Shown in pieces: positions 1 to 9,547 of a stretch of DNA of 51,628 bases (position 1 is its first letter; the number at the start of each line of letters is the position of its first letter). Origin of the DNA: an uncultured Lachnospiraceae bacterium (GTDB lineage: Bacteria; Bacillota; Clostridia; Lachnospirales; Lachnospiraceae). The DNA is taken from NCBI GenBank assembly GCA_946626215.1, contig CAMOUD010000003.1, forward strand, positions 1 to 51,628. The letters are read 5' to 3'. Under the pieces are notes generated by a model. That model ran no database searches and was not told the DNA's origin. It saw only the letters and a list, made by a program, of their open reading frames with translations. Position numbers and translations under genes: made by a program.

Positions 1-1
1 G

Positions 2-328
2 CTCCAGATCTGGATCCGCGGAGACCGGACCGAAGCGGTCATGGAGATCCGGGAGGGCAGCTATACCCTGACCTATGAGGACGGGAACGGAGAAAGCAGG
101 CAGCAGAGCGGGGGCGGCGTCGCCATCGGGCCGGACGGCACGGAGCGTCCCGTTACGGAAGAAGAGATCCTGGAGCATCTGGACGCGCCGGATGTGGAAT
201 ACCCGGAGGACGGGGTCTGCTATGTAAAGCTGGCGGAGCCCGGCAGGACCCTCTACGTGACCGTCAGGTACGGAAACGGCTGCGCCTACGGCACAGACGC
301 CTATGCCCAGCCCTGGACCTTCAACTGA
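2..328 (+). CDS. Hypothetical protein, 3' part only (reading frame stays open to the window edge)
   Basis: Frame +2 open from base 2 (LQIWIRGDRTEAVMEIREGS...), stop at 326-328, followed by a strong hairpin. Confidence 0.5.
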   Translation, partial: LQIWIRGDRTEAVMEIREGSYTLTYEDGNGESRQQSGGGVAIGPDGTERPVTEEEILEHLDAPDVEYPEDGVCYVKLAEPGRTLYVTVRYGNGCAYGTDAYAQPWTFN

Positions 329-358
329 GGCCCTGCTGAAAAAAAGAGGATCAGACAG

Positions 359-410
359 GAGCCGGCCGGCCGCAGGACAAAGCTGCGGCCGGCCGGCTCT
401 TCCTTTTCCG
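359..410. terminator. Intrinsic terminator between convergent genes
   Basis: 16-17 bp perfect stem AGCCGGCCGGCCGCAG/CTGCGGCCGGCCGGCT, 7-nt loop, then TCTTCCTTTTC. Confidence 0.8.
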
Positions 411-437
411 GATCCTGTCCGGACTGTCTTTTCCCTG

Positions 438-2249
438 TCAGTCTCTGGTGATGGGGGCTGCCGCCTTCATCAGCCAGGCCCTTTCCTTCTCCGACAGGAG
501 ATGGGACACGTTCCCGATGACCTGGCGGTGGTAGTCGTTGAGGGCGGAGAGCTCCTCATCCGTCAGGAGCTCGGGCAGGATGGCCCTGCGGTCATAGGGG
601 ACCATGGTGATCATCTCAAAGCGGAGGAAGTCTCCCATCGGGCCGGTAAAGGCCTCCCGGCAGAGCATGAGGTTCTCGATCCGGATCCCGAACTCTCCTG
701 TCAGGTAGACGCCGGGCTCATCGCTGGTCAGCATGCCGGGCTCGAAGGCCACGTCGTTGGGGGCGGAGGAGATCCTCTGGGGGCCCTCATGGACGTTCAT
801 CAGGAAGCCGACCCCGTGGCCGGTCCCGTGGTTGAAGTCCAGGCCCAGCTTCCAGAGGGGCATCCGGGCCAGGAGGTCCAGCCGGTAGCCGTTGGTGCCT
901 CTTTTGAAGACGGCGGATCCCAGGTCCAGGTGGCCCCTGAGGACGGCCGTATAGTATTCCTGCATCTTTCTTGTGGGGGTCCCCATGACCACGGTCCTGG
1001 TGATGTCCGTGGTGCCCTGAAGATAATGGCCGCCCGTATCCATGAGGAGGAAGGTATTGTCCTGGATGGGGATGTCCGTCTCCTTGGTGGGCTCATAGTG
1101 GACGATGGCCCCGTGGGGACCGGAGGCGATGATGGGGGCAAAGGACTCCCCGACAAAGTCCGGTCTGGCCTTCCGGAGGGCAAGGAGCTTTTCGGCCACG
1201 GTCAGCTCAGTGATCCTTCCAGCCTTAAAGTCCTCACTGTCCCGGACCTCGTCCAGCCAGGCCAGGATCCCGATGACGGCCGCCGCGTCCTGGATGTGGG
1301 CGGTCCGTTCTCCCTGCATTTCCGTCTCGTTCTTGATCCCCTTCTGTTTCTGGATGAAGCGGCCGGCGGACAGGACCTGCACGTCTCCGGGCAGGGCGCC
1401 CCTGAGGGCCATGCTGCAGGTCTCCCTGTCCAGCATGAGCCGGGTCCCCGCCTCCAGGGCCTTCAGGTCCCCGAAGATCTCCAGGTAGGGCCGGATGGTG
1501 ATCCCCAGGCCCTCATAGAAGGCCCTGTCTTCGGCCTTCAGGGCCCCCGGGGCCATGTAGAGGACGGCCCTGTCCATAAAGACCAGGGCATAGGCCAGGG
1601 GCACAGGGTTAAAGTCTATGTCGTCTCCCCGGAGGTTGAAGAGCCAGCCCGTCTCATCCAGGGCGGCGGCCAGGCAGGCGTCCGCCCCGCCCTTTTCCAT
1701 GTGGGCCCGGAGGGCGGCCAGCTTGCCGGAGACAGAGCAGCCCGCGTATTTCTCGTCCAGGATCCAGGCGGGCCGCTCCGGCAGGGGAGGCCTGTCCTCC
1801 CAGATCCTGCCCACCAGGTCCAGGTCTCCCTTCAGGACGATCCCTTTGGAAGAGAGCGCCTTTTCCAGATTTTCTCCATAGGCGCAGCCCACGGTCCTGC
1901 CGTCAAAGCCAAGGACATCTCCCTCCTTCAGGGAAGAAGCCAGCCAGGCGGACACAGAGGGGACTCCCTTCTCTCCCATCTTCATGAGGGCGATCCCGGT
2001 CCCCTCCAGCTGGTCCGCCGCCTGGAGGAAGTAGCGGCCGTCGGTCCAGAGGAGGGCCTCCTTAAGGGTGACCAGGAGGGTCCCGGCGGACCCGTCGAAG
2101 CCGCTCAGATATTCTCTGCACTTGAAAAAGTCTCCCACATACTCGGAGGCGTGGAAATCGTCGGTCAGGATCAGGTAGGCGTCCATGCCCTCCGCCCGCA
2201 TCTGGTCCCGGAGGCTTTGGATCCTCTTCTGATATACATTGGCGCTCAT
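438..2249 (-). CDS. M24 family aminopeptidase P / Xaa-Pro aminopeptidase
   Basis: Creatinase N-domain plus M24 motifs (MDTGGHYLQGTTDITRT, HGTGHGVGFLMNVHEGPQ, TSDEPGVY). Start placed at MSANVYQKRIQ rather than the ORF maximum at 2315. Confidence 0.92.
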   Translation of the reverse strand: MSANVYQKRIQSLRDQMRAEGMDAYLILTDDFHASEYVGDFFKCREYLSGFDGSAGTLLVTLKEALLWTDGRYFLQAADQLEGTGIALMKMGEKGVPSVSAWLASSLKEGDVLGFDGRTVGCAYGENLEKALSSKGIVLKGDLDLVGRIWEDRPPLPERPAWILDEKYAGCSVSGKLAALRAHMEKGGADACLAAALDETGWLFNLRGDDIDFNPVPLAYALVFMDRAVLYMAPGALKAEDRAFYEGLGITIRPYLEIFGDLKALEAGTRLMLDRETCSMALRGALPGDVQVLSAGRFIQKQKGIKNETEMQGERTAHIQDAAAVIGILAWLDEVRDSEDFKAGRITELTVAEKLLALRKARPDFVGESFAPIIASGPHGAIVHYEPTKETDIPIQDNTFLLMDTGGHYLQGTTDITRTVVMGTPTRKMQEYYTAVLRGHLDLGSAVFKRGTNGYRLDLLARMPLWKLGLDFNHGTGHGVGFLMNVHEGPQRISSAPNDVAFEPGMLTSDEPGVYLTGEFGIRIENLMLCREAFTGPMGDFLRFEMITMVPYDRRAILPELLTDEELSALNDYHRQVIGNVSHLLSEKERAWLMKAAAPITRD

Positions 2250-2286
2250 AGTCTTCTTGTACCCTTTCTGTTGCCTTTTCTGTGAT

Positions 2287-2316
2287 AATGGGCAGGCCCA
2301 CCGGGGCCTGCCCATT
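2287..2316 (-). terminator. Hairpin downstream of the DUF3810-like gene
   Basis: 13-bp perfect stem AATGGGCAGGCCC/GGGCCTGCCCATT with 4-nt loop; no clear U-tract. Confidence 0.5.
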
Positions 2317-2349
2317 CAGCATACATCCATTGGTTTTATCCGTCAAACC

Positions 2350-3459
2350 TCACTGGAGAAGGAGCTTGCCCCCCGTCTCATAAGCCACGATCAGGTCCGT
2401 GACAAGGTCGTAGGAGGCCGTGCCGGTCTGAAGGCCCTCCGCCTTGAGGTAGGTGTCGTTGATCCTGTCGGCCGTTTCCGAGACCTTCCCCTCGCGGGCC
2501 TTCCAGAAGTCCGAATTGAAGGCCAGGTCCAGGGCGGCCTCGGGGCAGATGGTCCCCGAGATGGCCTTCCAGGCCTCCCGGTCCCTCTTATAGAGCTCGT
2601 TCCCGCAGTAGATCCAGCCCAGCATGGCCCCGCTGTAGCGGAGATCGGCCTGGTCGGACCGGATGCAGGCCAGGTAGCCGATATAGTTGGCCTCCTTCTC
2701 CGACATGATCCCCTTGAGATGGGACAGCTCATGGGCCATGGTGAAGGGAAGGTTGTAGCCCGGCATCTCCCGGTTGTAGTTGGCCTCCACGGTAAAGATG
2801 CTGTAGATCCCCGTGAAGTCCATGGCCGAGAGGACAAAGGAGCAGAGGACCCCCTTGGGCCTGGGCATATATCCCCTGAAGTCCGGATACCAGGTCCCCA
2901 GGTCTGAAACGGCCCCCCGGATCCTGTCCTCCAGGTTGGCCCCGGGGGCCATGATCCCGTCGGGGTCCCGGTGCTGGAGAGGGGCCGTCCGGTTGATCTC
3001 TCCCGCCAGATAGCGGCAGGCGGCCTCCAGCTGTCCGTTGGTATAGTCTCCCTCCGCCAGGTCATAGGTCTCCGCGAAGGAGGGCTTTTTGAAATAGATG
3101 TCCTCATTGAGGACAAACAGCAGGCCCATGAGGCCTGTCAGAAAGACCAGGAAGGCGGCCGCCCCCTTCAGGAGCCCCGTCCGCCTCTCTCCTGCCAGCA
3201 GAAAGGCCGGCCAGAAGGCAAGCAGGAGGAAAAGGCCCGCGGCCACAAGGACCTCTGCCAGGGAAAAGGGGAAAAGGCCGGACAGCCTCCCCAGGGTCCC
3301 CGTCAGGATGGGATTGGCCCTGGCGGACCAGGCGGCGGCAAAGCCGGGCCTAAGGGCCAGGAAGTGGAGGCCCAGGGCGGCAAGGCCCATGAGGATCCCG
3401 GCGGACCAGGCGGCCGGATGGCCGGGCGGGAAGGCCGGGAGCGCGTGTTTTCTGTTCAA
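2350..3459 (-). CDS. DUF3810-like membrane protein with zinc-metallopeptidase HExxH motif
   Basis: N-terminal TM helices, then MAHELSHLKG; likely TTG start at 3459 preceded by GGGAGGGAG. Confidence 0.75.
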   Translation of the reverse strand: MNRKHALPAFPPGHPAAWSAGILMGLAALGLHFLALRPGFAAAWSARANPILTGTLGRLSGLFPFSLAEVLVAAGLFLLLAFWPAFLLAGERRTGLLKGAAAFLVFLTGLMGLLFVLNEDIYFKKPSFAETYDLAEGDYTNGQLEAACRYLAGEINRTAPLQHRDPDGIMAPGANLEDRIRGAVSDLGTWYPDFRGYMPRPKGVLCSFVLSAMDFTGIYSIFTVEANYNREMPGYNLPFTMAHELSHLKGIMSEKEANYIGYLACIRSDQADLRYSGAMLGWIYCGNELYKRDREAWKAISGTICPEAALDLAFNSDFWKAREGKVSETADRINDTYLKAEGLQTGTASYDLVTDLIVAYETGGKLLLQ

Positions 3460-3475
3460 GAAGCTCCCTCCCGTA

Positions 3476-3775
3476 TCAGCAGCCTTCCTGCCGGGCCCGC
3501 ATCTCTTCGATCCAGGCGGCCGCCAGGGAAAGGCCCTCCTCCGTAAAGGGGAAGTCCCGGCTGGTGATCTCCTCTTCCGGGGTCCTGGCATAGGCCAGGG
3601 GCCCCCTCCAGACGCTGGCCCTCAGGCAGGCCTCTCCCCGCTTGTCCGGGGGCGTGTAATGGACGTTCTCCAGAGGCTCCCTGGCCAGGCGGAACCGCAT
3701 GCCGTCCGCGCTCCCCAGATAGGCTTCTCCGTATTCATAGAACAGCAGGCTGTAGAAATCCTTTTCTTCGATCAT
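3476..3775 (-). CDS. Hypothetical 99-aa protein
   Basis: ORF between and co-directional with DUF3810-like and kinase genes, tight spacing. Confidence 0.55.
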   Translation of the reverse strand: MIEEKDFYSLLFYEYGEAYLGSADGMRFRLAREPLENVHYTPPDKRGEACLRASVWRGPLAYARTPEEEITSRDFPFTEEGLSLAAAWIEEMRARQEGC

Positions 3776-3780
3776 CTTGT

Positions 3781-5085
3781 TTATCTTTCCTTTTTCTCCG
3801 CCCCGAGCAGGCCCAGGAACCGGTTCAGGGTCCTGCGGCCCCGGCTGCGGCGGATGGCGGCCGAAAGGGCCCGGACATCGGCAAGGTCGCTCCTCATGGC
3901 CCGGCAGGTCTGGTAGCGCTTTTCCGGATCCCTTTCCATGGCCTTTTCAATGATGTGGCGCATGCCGGGGCTCAGCATGGTCAGGTAATCGCCGGGATGG
4001 GGCTCGTCGGCGGGGTTGGCGTGGCCCGTGACCAGGGAAAAGAGGGTGGCCCCGATCCCGTATACGTCGGTCCTTTCGTCCGTCTGCCCGAAGCCTCCGT
4101 ACTGTTCGGGGGCGGCGAAGCCCTCGGTCATGAAGAGGAGCTCGTCCCCTCCGGCCCCCTCCGTATAGAGCCGCATGGCCTCGGGATCGATCAGGCAGAT
4201 CTGCCTGCCTCCCCTGAGGATGACGTTGTCAGGCTTGATGTCCCGGAAGATGACCGGCTTTTCCATCTCATGGAGGGCCGCCGCGATATCGCAGAGCTGG
4301 ACCATCCACTGGGCCGCCTGCCTCTCCGGCCTGGACCCGGAGCTGTTGAGGATCTGCTGGAGGCTCTGGCCCTCGAAAAAGTTCTCGGACACAAAGACCA
4401 GGCCGTCCTGCTCCATGATCTTGAGGACCCGCTGGACCGGGATCTCCTCCTCCCGGATCTCCCTGGTAATGGACAGGACCGTATAGAACTGCCTGTGGAA
4501 GGAATCCCTGTCCACTGCCTTGATGATCCTGGGCTTGCCGGATTTCAGGCTCCTTCCGGTAAAGACCCGGACGCCCCGGGAGACCTGGATGGGCCTGTCC
4601 AGCTCATAGCGGTCCCCGACCACGTAGCCCTTCTGCAGGGCCATGAGGGCCTTGCTGGTCTCTCCGCCCATGGGCTTTTCCCTGGTCCCGGACCGGATGA
4701 CGCCGGTCCGGGTCAGGATCCAGTCCGCCAGCTGGGCCTGGTCCCGGTAGACCCGGCAGCGGGCCAGCCTCCCCTGCAGGGCTTCCTGCTCCATGCTGGA
4801 GCACAGGAGGACGGCCATGGCCGCCTTTTTCCGGTCCTTTTTCCCGGACAGCCAGTCCTGGTAAAAGCCCTCGGAAAGGCCCAGGACCGCCTCGTCGGCC
4901 GCCTGCTCCGGAGCGGAAAGGCAGACGACCAGGACCCGGGAGTCCGGGGCCTTCTCAAAGTCGTCGGCCTCGCCCTGCAGGCAGGCCGCGCCCCTTTCCC
5001 GGCAGGTCTCAAGAAGGAGCACAGCTTCCCCGGGCTCTTCTCCCTTCCATACGACGCAGATATCTGCTGTTCTTCCTGTATCCAT
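3781..5085 (-). CDS. Ser/Thr protein kinase-like protein with N-terminal domain of unknown identity
   Basis: FRDIKPDNV catalytic loop, GFAAPEQYG, DERTDVYGIGATLFSLVTG; DFG replaced by DPE. Confidence 0.85.
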   Translation of the reverse strand: MDTGRTADICVVWKGEEPGEAVLLLETCRERGAACLQGEADDFEKAPDSRVLVVCLSAPEQAADEAVLGLSEGFYQDWLSGKKDRKKAAMAVLLCSSMEQEALQGRLARCRVYRDQAQLADWILTRTGVIRSGTREKPMGGETSKALMALQKGYVVGDRYELDRPIQVSRGVRVFTGRSLKSGKPRIIKAVDRDSFHRQFYTVLSITREIREEEIPVQRVLKIMEQDGLVFVSENFFEGQSLQQILNSSGSRPERQAAQWMVQLCDIAAALHEMEKPVIFRDIKPDNVILRGGRQICLIDPEAMRLYTEGAGGDELLFMTEGFAAPEQYGGFGQTDERTDVYGIGATLFSLVTGHANPADEPHPGDYLTMLSPGMRHIIEKAMERDPEKRYQTCRAMRSDLADVRALSAAIRRSRGRRTLNRFLGLLGAEKKER

Positions 5086-5187
5086 GATCCATCCTTTCCG
5101 GCGCCCTGGTGTCCGGCGCCGCCGGCGGGCATATCTGTCTGGTCCTGGTTCCAGTATACCACGGCGGGGCCCTTTCCGGGCAGAGAA

Positions 5188-5233
5188 AGAGCCCCTGCCG
5201 GACCTGATCTCCCAGGAGGCCGGCAGGGGCTCT
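5188..5233 (-). terminator. Terminator downstream of RND permease gene
   Basis: 14-bp stem AGAGCCCCTGCCGG/CCGGCAGGGGCTCT; minus strand continues TTTCTCT. Confidence 0.65.
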
Positions 5234-5244
5234 CATATGCCTGT

Positions 5245-8200
5245 TCAGGCGGGGCCGGCGCCTTCTCCGCGGGCGCGCAGCTCTTCCATGAACTGGGCGG
5301 CGTCGTCGGGCGCCTCGTCCAGGTCGTCGCCCACATCCACGTTGAGGGGCGGACGCCTGTAAAAGATGTCGTACATGACGGGAATGATGACCAGGGTCAT
5401 CAGGGTCCCGTAGATCAGGCCGGCCGCGATGACGATGGCCATGCCGCTTCCCATCTGGGAGCCCATGCCGCTGCCGAAGATCAGGCCGGACATGGCCAGG
5501 ATGGTGGTCAGGGCCGTCATCAGGATGGGCCGCATGCGGGTCCGGCCCGTATAGACCAGGGCGTCTTCCCGTTCCATGCCGCCCTGCCTGAGCTGGTTGG
5601 CGTAGTCCACGAAGACGATGCCGTTGTTGACGACGGTGCCCATGAGGATCAGGAAGCCCATCAGGGACATCATGGACAGCTGCTGCCCGGCCAGGATCAG
5701 TCCCAGCATGCCCCCGGTGAAGGCCAGGGGAATGGTGAAGAGGACGATGAAGGGGGACAGGAGGCTCTGGAACTGGGCCACCATGACCAGGTAGATGAAG
5801 AGCAGGGCCAGGGCCATCAGCTCGCCCATCTGGCGGACCATGTCATTGACCTGGCTGGTCTCGCCCTCGATCTCCACGGTATAGCCCATGGGGGCCTGGT
5901 ATTCGTCCAGCCTCCTCTGGAGGTCCCTGGACAGGAGGGCGGTGTTGTAGCCCTCCAGGGTCTCGGCCGTCAGGGTCAGGTAGCCGGTCAGGTTCCTGCG
6001 GTTGATGGAGGAAAGGGAATCCGTCACCTCCAGGACGGCGAACTCGCTGAGGGTATGGACGGTGTCCTCCTTGTCCTCCTCTTTATCATCCTCCGCGTCA
6101 GAGCCCAGCATGGCGGCCATGGAGGCCATATCGCCGGAGGAGGCGGCGCCTCCCTGGGCGGCGCCTCCCTGGGCGGCGGCGGTCATAGAGGCGGAATCGA
6201 ATTCCATGTCCATGAGGTTCTCCACCGTCAGGGGATCGGTCTCATCCAGGATGACCACCTCCAGCTGGACGTCCCCGCTGGTGATGGTGGTGGAGGTGAC
6301 CCTGGTGGAGATCCTGCCCGCGATCTGGCCGTAGATCTGGGCCACGGTCAGGCCGCAGGACATGGCCTTGTCCTTGTCGATATAGAGATGGAGGGCCTGC
6401 TCCTTCTCATCCTCGCCGGTGTCCACCTCCCCGAAGCCCTCCACCTGGGAGACGATGGCGGCCACGTCGGACCGGATCTCCTCCAGTCTTTCGGTGCTGG
6501 CCCCGTAGATGTTGATGGTCAGGCCCTGGCCCACCAGGGCGCTCATGTCGGACATGCCGCCCGTGGAGGCTGAGACCTCGGCGCCCAGCCCCTCCGTGGC
6601 GGCCATGATCTCATCGCACATTTCCGCCATCCGGGAGGAAAAGTCCACGCCTTCCTCCGGCGTCACGTAGCAGAGGTAGCTGCCGTAGGCGTCCGAATCC
6701 CCTCCCAGGCTGGTCAGAAGGCCCAGGGTCGCCCCGGAGCTCATGGTGCCCACGTCCCGGACGCCCTCCACGGAGGCCACGGCTTCCGTGACCTGGTCGA
6801 CGATGGCATAGGACTCCTCCCGGGTGCATTCCTCGGGAGTCGTGATGGTGACCTGGATATCGTCACCGTTCATTTCGGGCAGGATGACGATGCCCATGGT
6901 CACCAGCCGGATGATGGAGATGACCAGGAGGACGATGGCCGCCGCCAGGGTCGCCAGCTTGTGGCGGAGGCACCAGCGGAGGAAGGGGTCATAGCGTTCC
7001 TGGACCCGCTCCATGAACCGGTTCCGTTTTGGCTCCGTATTCCTGAGGATGGTGGAGCCGGCGGCCGGGATGACCGTCATGGCCACCAGCAGGGAAGCCA
7101 GCAGACAGAAGGAAATGGACAGGGCCATGGGGACCAGGAGCTCCCGGACCGTGCCGCTGGTAAAGACCATGGGCAGGAAGACGCAGACCGTAGTCAGGGT
7201 CGAGGCGATGATGGCGCCCGCCACCTGCTTCGCGCCCTGGACCGCGGCCCTGGGGGCCGGGAGGCCCCGTCCGCGCAGACGGAAGATGTTCTCCATGACG
7301 ACGATGGAGTTGTCCACCAGCATGCCGATGCCCAGGGACAGGCCCGACAGGGTCATCATGTTGAGGGACAGGTCCGAGAAATACATCAGGACCAGGGCCA
7401 GGAGGACGGAAAGGGGGATGCCCAGGCCTACCAGGACCGTAGGCTTCCAGTCCTTGAGGAAAAGGGCCAGGATCAGGATGGCCAGGAGGGCGCCCAGGAT
7501 CATGCTGCGGAAGATATCGCTGACGATCATGGTGATGTATTCGCCCTGGTCCATCAGGGTGACCACATGGAGGCCCTCGTCCCGCTCCTCCAGCTCGGCG
7601 ATGGCGGCGGCCGCGTCTCTGGAAACGGCGTTGGTGCCGGCGGCCGAGGACTTGTAGATGGACAGGAGGATGGCGTCGTGGCCGTTGAGCTTCGCGTACA
7701 TGTCCCCGGCGTTGTCAATGACCGTCACATCGGCCACGTCCATGAGCCGGACCGTCCCGATGGGATCCACGTCGCACAGGAGGGCCCCCGCGATATCCTC
7801 GGAATCGTCATAGGCGTCGCCCACCTTCAGGAGCCAGGACTGGTCGTTCTTATCGTCGATATAGCCGGCCGGCATGGCAAAGTTCTGGGCGTAGATCATG
7901 CCGGAAAGGGTATTCAGGTTCAGGAGGGCGTCCAGGTTGGCGGTCTTCAGGACCTGTTCCCTGGAGGCCTCCAGCTGGGTCTGGGCGTTCTTGAGCTGGT
8001 TCTGGGCGTCCATGAGCTGGCCCGCGGCCGTGGAAAAGCCCACCGCGGCGGACAGCTGGGCCTGGGTCAGGCCCCCGTAGAGCTTCTCCATGCCGTTCAC
8101 GATGTCCGGGACCCGGTCCATGGAGGCGGATACGCCCTCCATGGCTCCGATGACGGCGTCCACGGAGGGGCCCGTCTGTCCGGAGGTATCCATGGCGGAG

Positions 8201-9501
8201 ACCGTATTCATCAGGGCCTGGATCTGGGGCATGTACTGGCTGAGCTTCGTAACGGCCTGGAGCAGGGATGTCAGAGAGCTGGTATTCAGGGTCGAAAGAG
8301 TCTGGTTCAGGCCTGTGACGATGTCGTTCAGCCGGGTCCGGATGTCGGCCGAATCGATGGCGGCGGAAGCCCGGCCCGCGGCGTCGGACAGGGCCTGGGC
8401 CGCCTTCTGCAGGTCTTCGCTGGCCTTGTCCAGGTCGGTGCTGGCGTCGTTCAGGGCCTGTTCCGCCAGGTCCAGGGCTTCCTGGAGGCCGGCCAGGACC
8501 TCCTCGGTCGCGTCCTCTCCCGCGTCCGCCAGGGCCTGCACGGCGGCGTTGTAGTCCGCCTGGGCCTTCGTCAGGGCCGCCTGGGCGGTCTCCACGTTGC
8601 TTTTGGCCTCGTCATAGGCCGCCTGGGCCGTGTCCAGGGCATTCCTGGCCTCCTGGGCGGCCTGGTCCACCTTGTCCAGGGTGGACTGGACCCCCTTGAT
8701 CCTGTCGATCAGAGAGGAGATCTGTCCCTTCATGGCGCTCGTGGCGTCCGCCACCGGCTTGTCCAGCTGGCTGAAGATGCCGGAGGCCATAGTGGCCCCG
8801 AAGGAGGACTGGCGGTCCTGGAGCTGGTCCTGTCCGCTCTCCACCTGGGCCAGGGCGTCGTCCAGCTTCCTCTGGGCGTCGTCCAGCTGCTGGCGGGCCT
8901 CTCTCTGTACCCGGCCGTTGAGGCTGTCGATCTTGTCCTTGTTGAGCTCCACCTGGACGGTCCGGTCCACGATGCCGATGTCCGTCACCGAAGCGATCCC
9001 GTTCACGCGCTCGATATAGGGAATGACGTCCCGTTCCACGTAGTCGGAGAGCTGGTAGATGTCATAGCCCTCCCGCTCGATGCCCACATACATGGTGGCG
9101 ATCATGTCCATGGAGATCTCCAGGATGCTGGGGGTCCCGACGGAATCGGGCAGGGACCCGGAGGTCTGGTCCACGGCGCTGGAGATCTTGACCATGGCGG
9201 AATCCATGTTGGTGCCGTCGGCAAATTCCAGCTGGACCATGGAATAGTTCTCGGAGGAGACGGAATTGACGTTCTCCACGTTGGCAATGGTGCCCAGGGC
9301 CCTTTCCATGGGCTCCGTGACCTCCTTCTCCACCTTCTCGGGGCTGGCGCCCGGATAGGGAGTGAGCACCATGAGGAAGGGAAGGGAAATATCGGGCAGA
9401 AGATCTGTCTGCATCCGGGTGACCGAAACGAAGCCGAGGACGATGACGGCGATGACGGCGACCAGGATGGTAAAGGGTTTTCTGACGCTGAATCTGACCA
9501 T
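5245..9501 (-). CDS. Efflux RND transporter permease (HAE1/AcrB-like) with long coiled-coil insertion
   Basis: 1418 aa; MxxVRKPF N-terminus, GLSLGIGMLVDNSIVVMENIFR, LMGFLILMGTVVNNGIVFVDYANQLR, TALTTILAMSGLIFG. Confidence 0.95.
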   Translation of the reverse strand: MVRFSVRKPFTILVAVIAVIVLGFVSVTRMQTDLLPDISLPFLMVLTPYPGASPEKVEKEVTEPMERALGTIANVENVNSVSSENYSMVQLEFADGTNMDSAMVKISSAVDQTSGSLPDSVGTPSILEISMDMIATMYVGIEREGYDIYQLSDYVERDVIPYIERVNGIASVTDIGIVDRTVQVELNKDKIDSLNGRVQREARQQLDDAQRKLDDALAQVESGQDQLQDRQSSFGATMASGIFSQLDKPVADATSAMKGQISSLIDRIKGVQSTLDKVDQAAQEARNALDTAQAAYDEAKSNVETAQAALTKAQADYNAAVQALADAGEDATEEVLAGLQEALDLAEQALNDASTDLDKASEDLQKAAQALSDAAGRASAAIDSADIRTRLNDIVTGLNQTLSTLNTSSLTSLLQAVTKLSQYMPQIQALMNTVSAMDTSGQTGPSVDAVIGAMEGVSASMDRVPDIVNGMEKLYGGLTQAQLSAAVGFSTAAGQLMDAQNQLKNAQTQLEASREQVLKTANLDALLNLNTLSGMIYAQNFAMPAGYIDDKNDQSWLLKVGDAYDDSEDIAGALLCDVDPIGTVRLMDVADVTVIDNAGDMYAKLNGHDAILLSIYKSSAAGTNAVSRDAAAAIAELEERDEGLHVVTLMDQGEYITMIVSDIFRSMILGALLAILILALFLKDWKPTVLVGLGIPLSVLLALVLMYFSDLSLNMMTLSGLSLGIGMLVDNSIVVMENIFRLRGRGLPAPRAAVQGAKQVAGAIIASTLTTVCVFLPMVFTSGTVRELLVPMALSISFCLLASLLVAMTVIPAAGSTILRNTEPKRNRFMERVQERYDPFLRWCLRHKLATLAAAIVLLVISIIRLVTMGIVILPEMNGDDIQVTITTPEECTREESYAIVDQVTEAVASVEGVRDVGTMSSGATLGLLTSLGGDSDAYGSYLCYVTPEEGVDFSSRMAEMCDEIMAATEGLGAEVSASTGGMSDMSALVGQGLTINIYGASTERLEEIRSDVAAIVSQVEGFGEVDTGEDEKEQALHLYIDKDKAMSCGLTVAQIYGQIAGRISTRVTSTTITSGDVQLEVVILDETDPLTVENLMDMEFDSASMTAAAQGGAAQGGAASSGDMASMAAMLGSDAEDDKEEDKEDTVHTLSEFAVLEVTDSLSSINRRNLTGYLTLTAETLEGYNTALLSRDLQRRLDEYQAPMGYTVEIEGETSQVNDMVRQMGELMALALLFIYLVMVAQFQSLLSPFIVLFTIPLAFTGGMLGLILAGQQLSMMSLMGFLILMGTVVNNGIVFVDYANQLRQGGMEREDALVYTGRTRMRPILMTALTTILAMSGLIFGSGMGSQMGSGMAIVIAAGLIYGTLMTLVIIPVMYDIFYRRPPLNVDVGDDLDEAPDDAAQFMEELRARGEGAGPA
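6142..6179. repeat. 15-bp tandem repeat (about 2.5 units) inside the RND gene
   Basis: ggcggcgcctccctg x2 plus partial; encodes AAQGGAAQGGA linker. Confidence 0.8.
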
Positions 9502-9547
9502 AGGGGAATCCTGTATCCTTACATCTTAATGACGAATGGAAAAAACA

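Noticed and set aside
303-2285. 660-aa plus-strand ORF antisense to the aminopeptidase gene
   Set aside because: Low-complexity Gly/Pro/Asp/His-rich antisense translation typical of high-GC coding DNA; the opposite strand is an unmistakable M24 peptidase
3955-6573. 872-aa plus-strand ORF
   Set aside because: Antisense to kinase and RND genes, spans two unrelated genes, HHGG-rich composition
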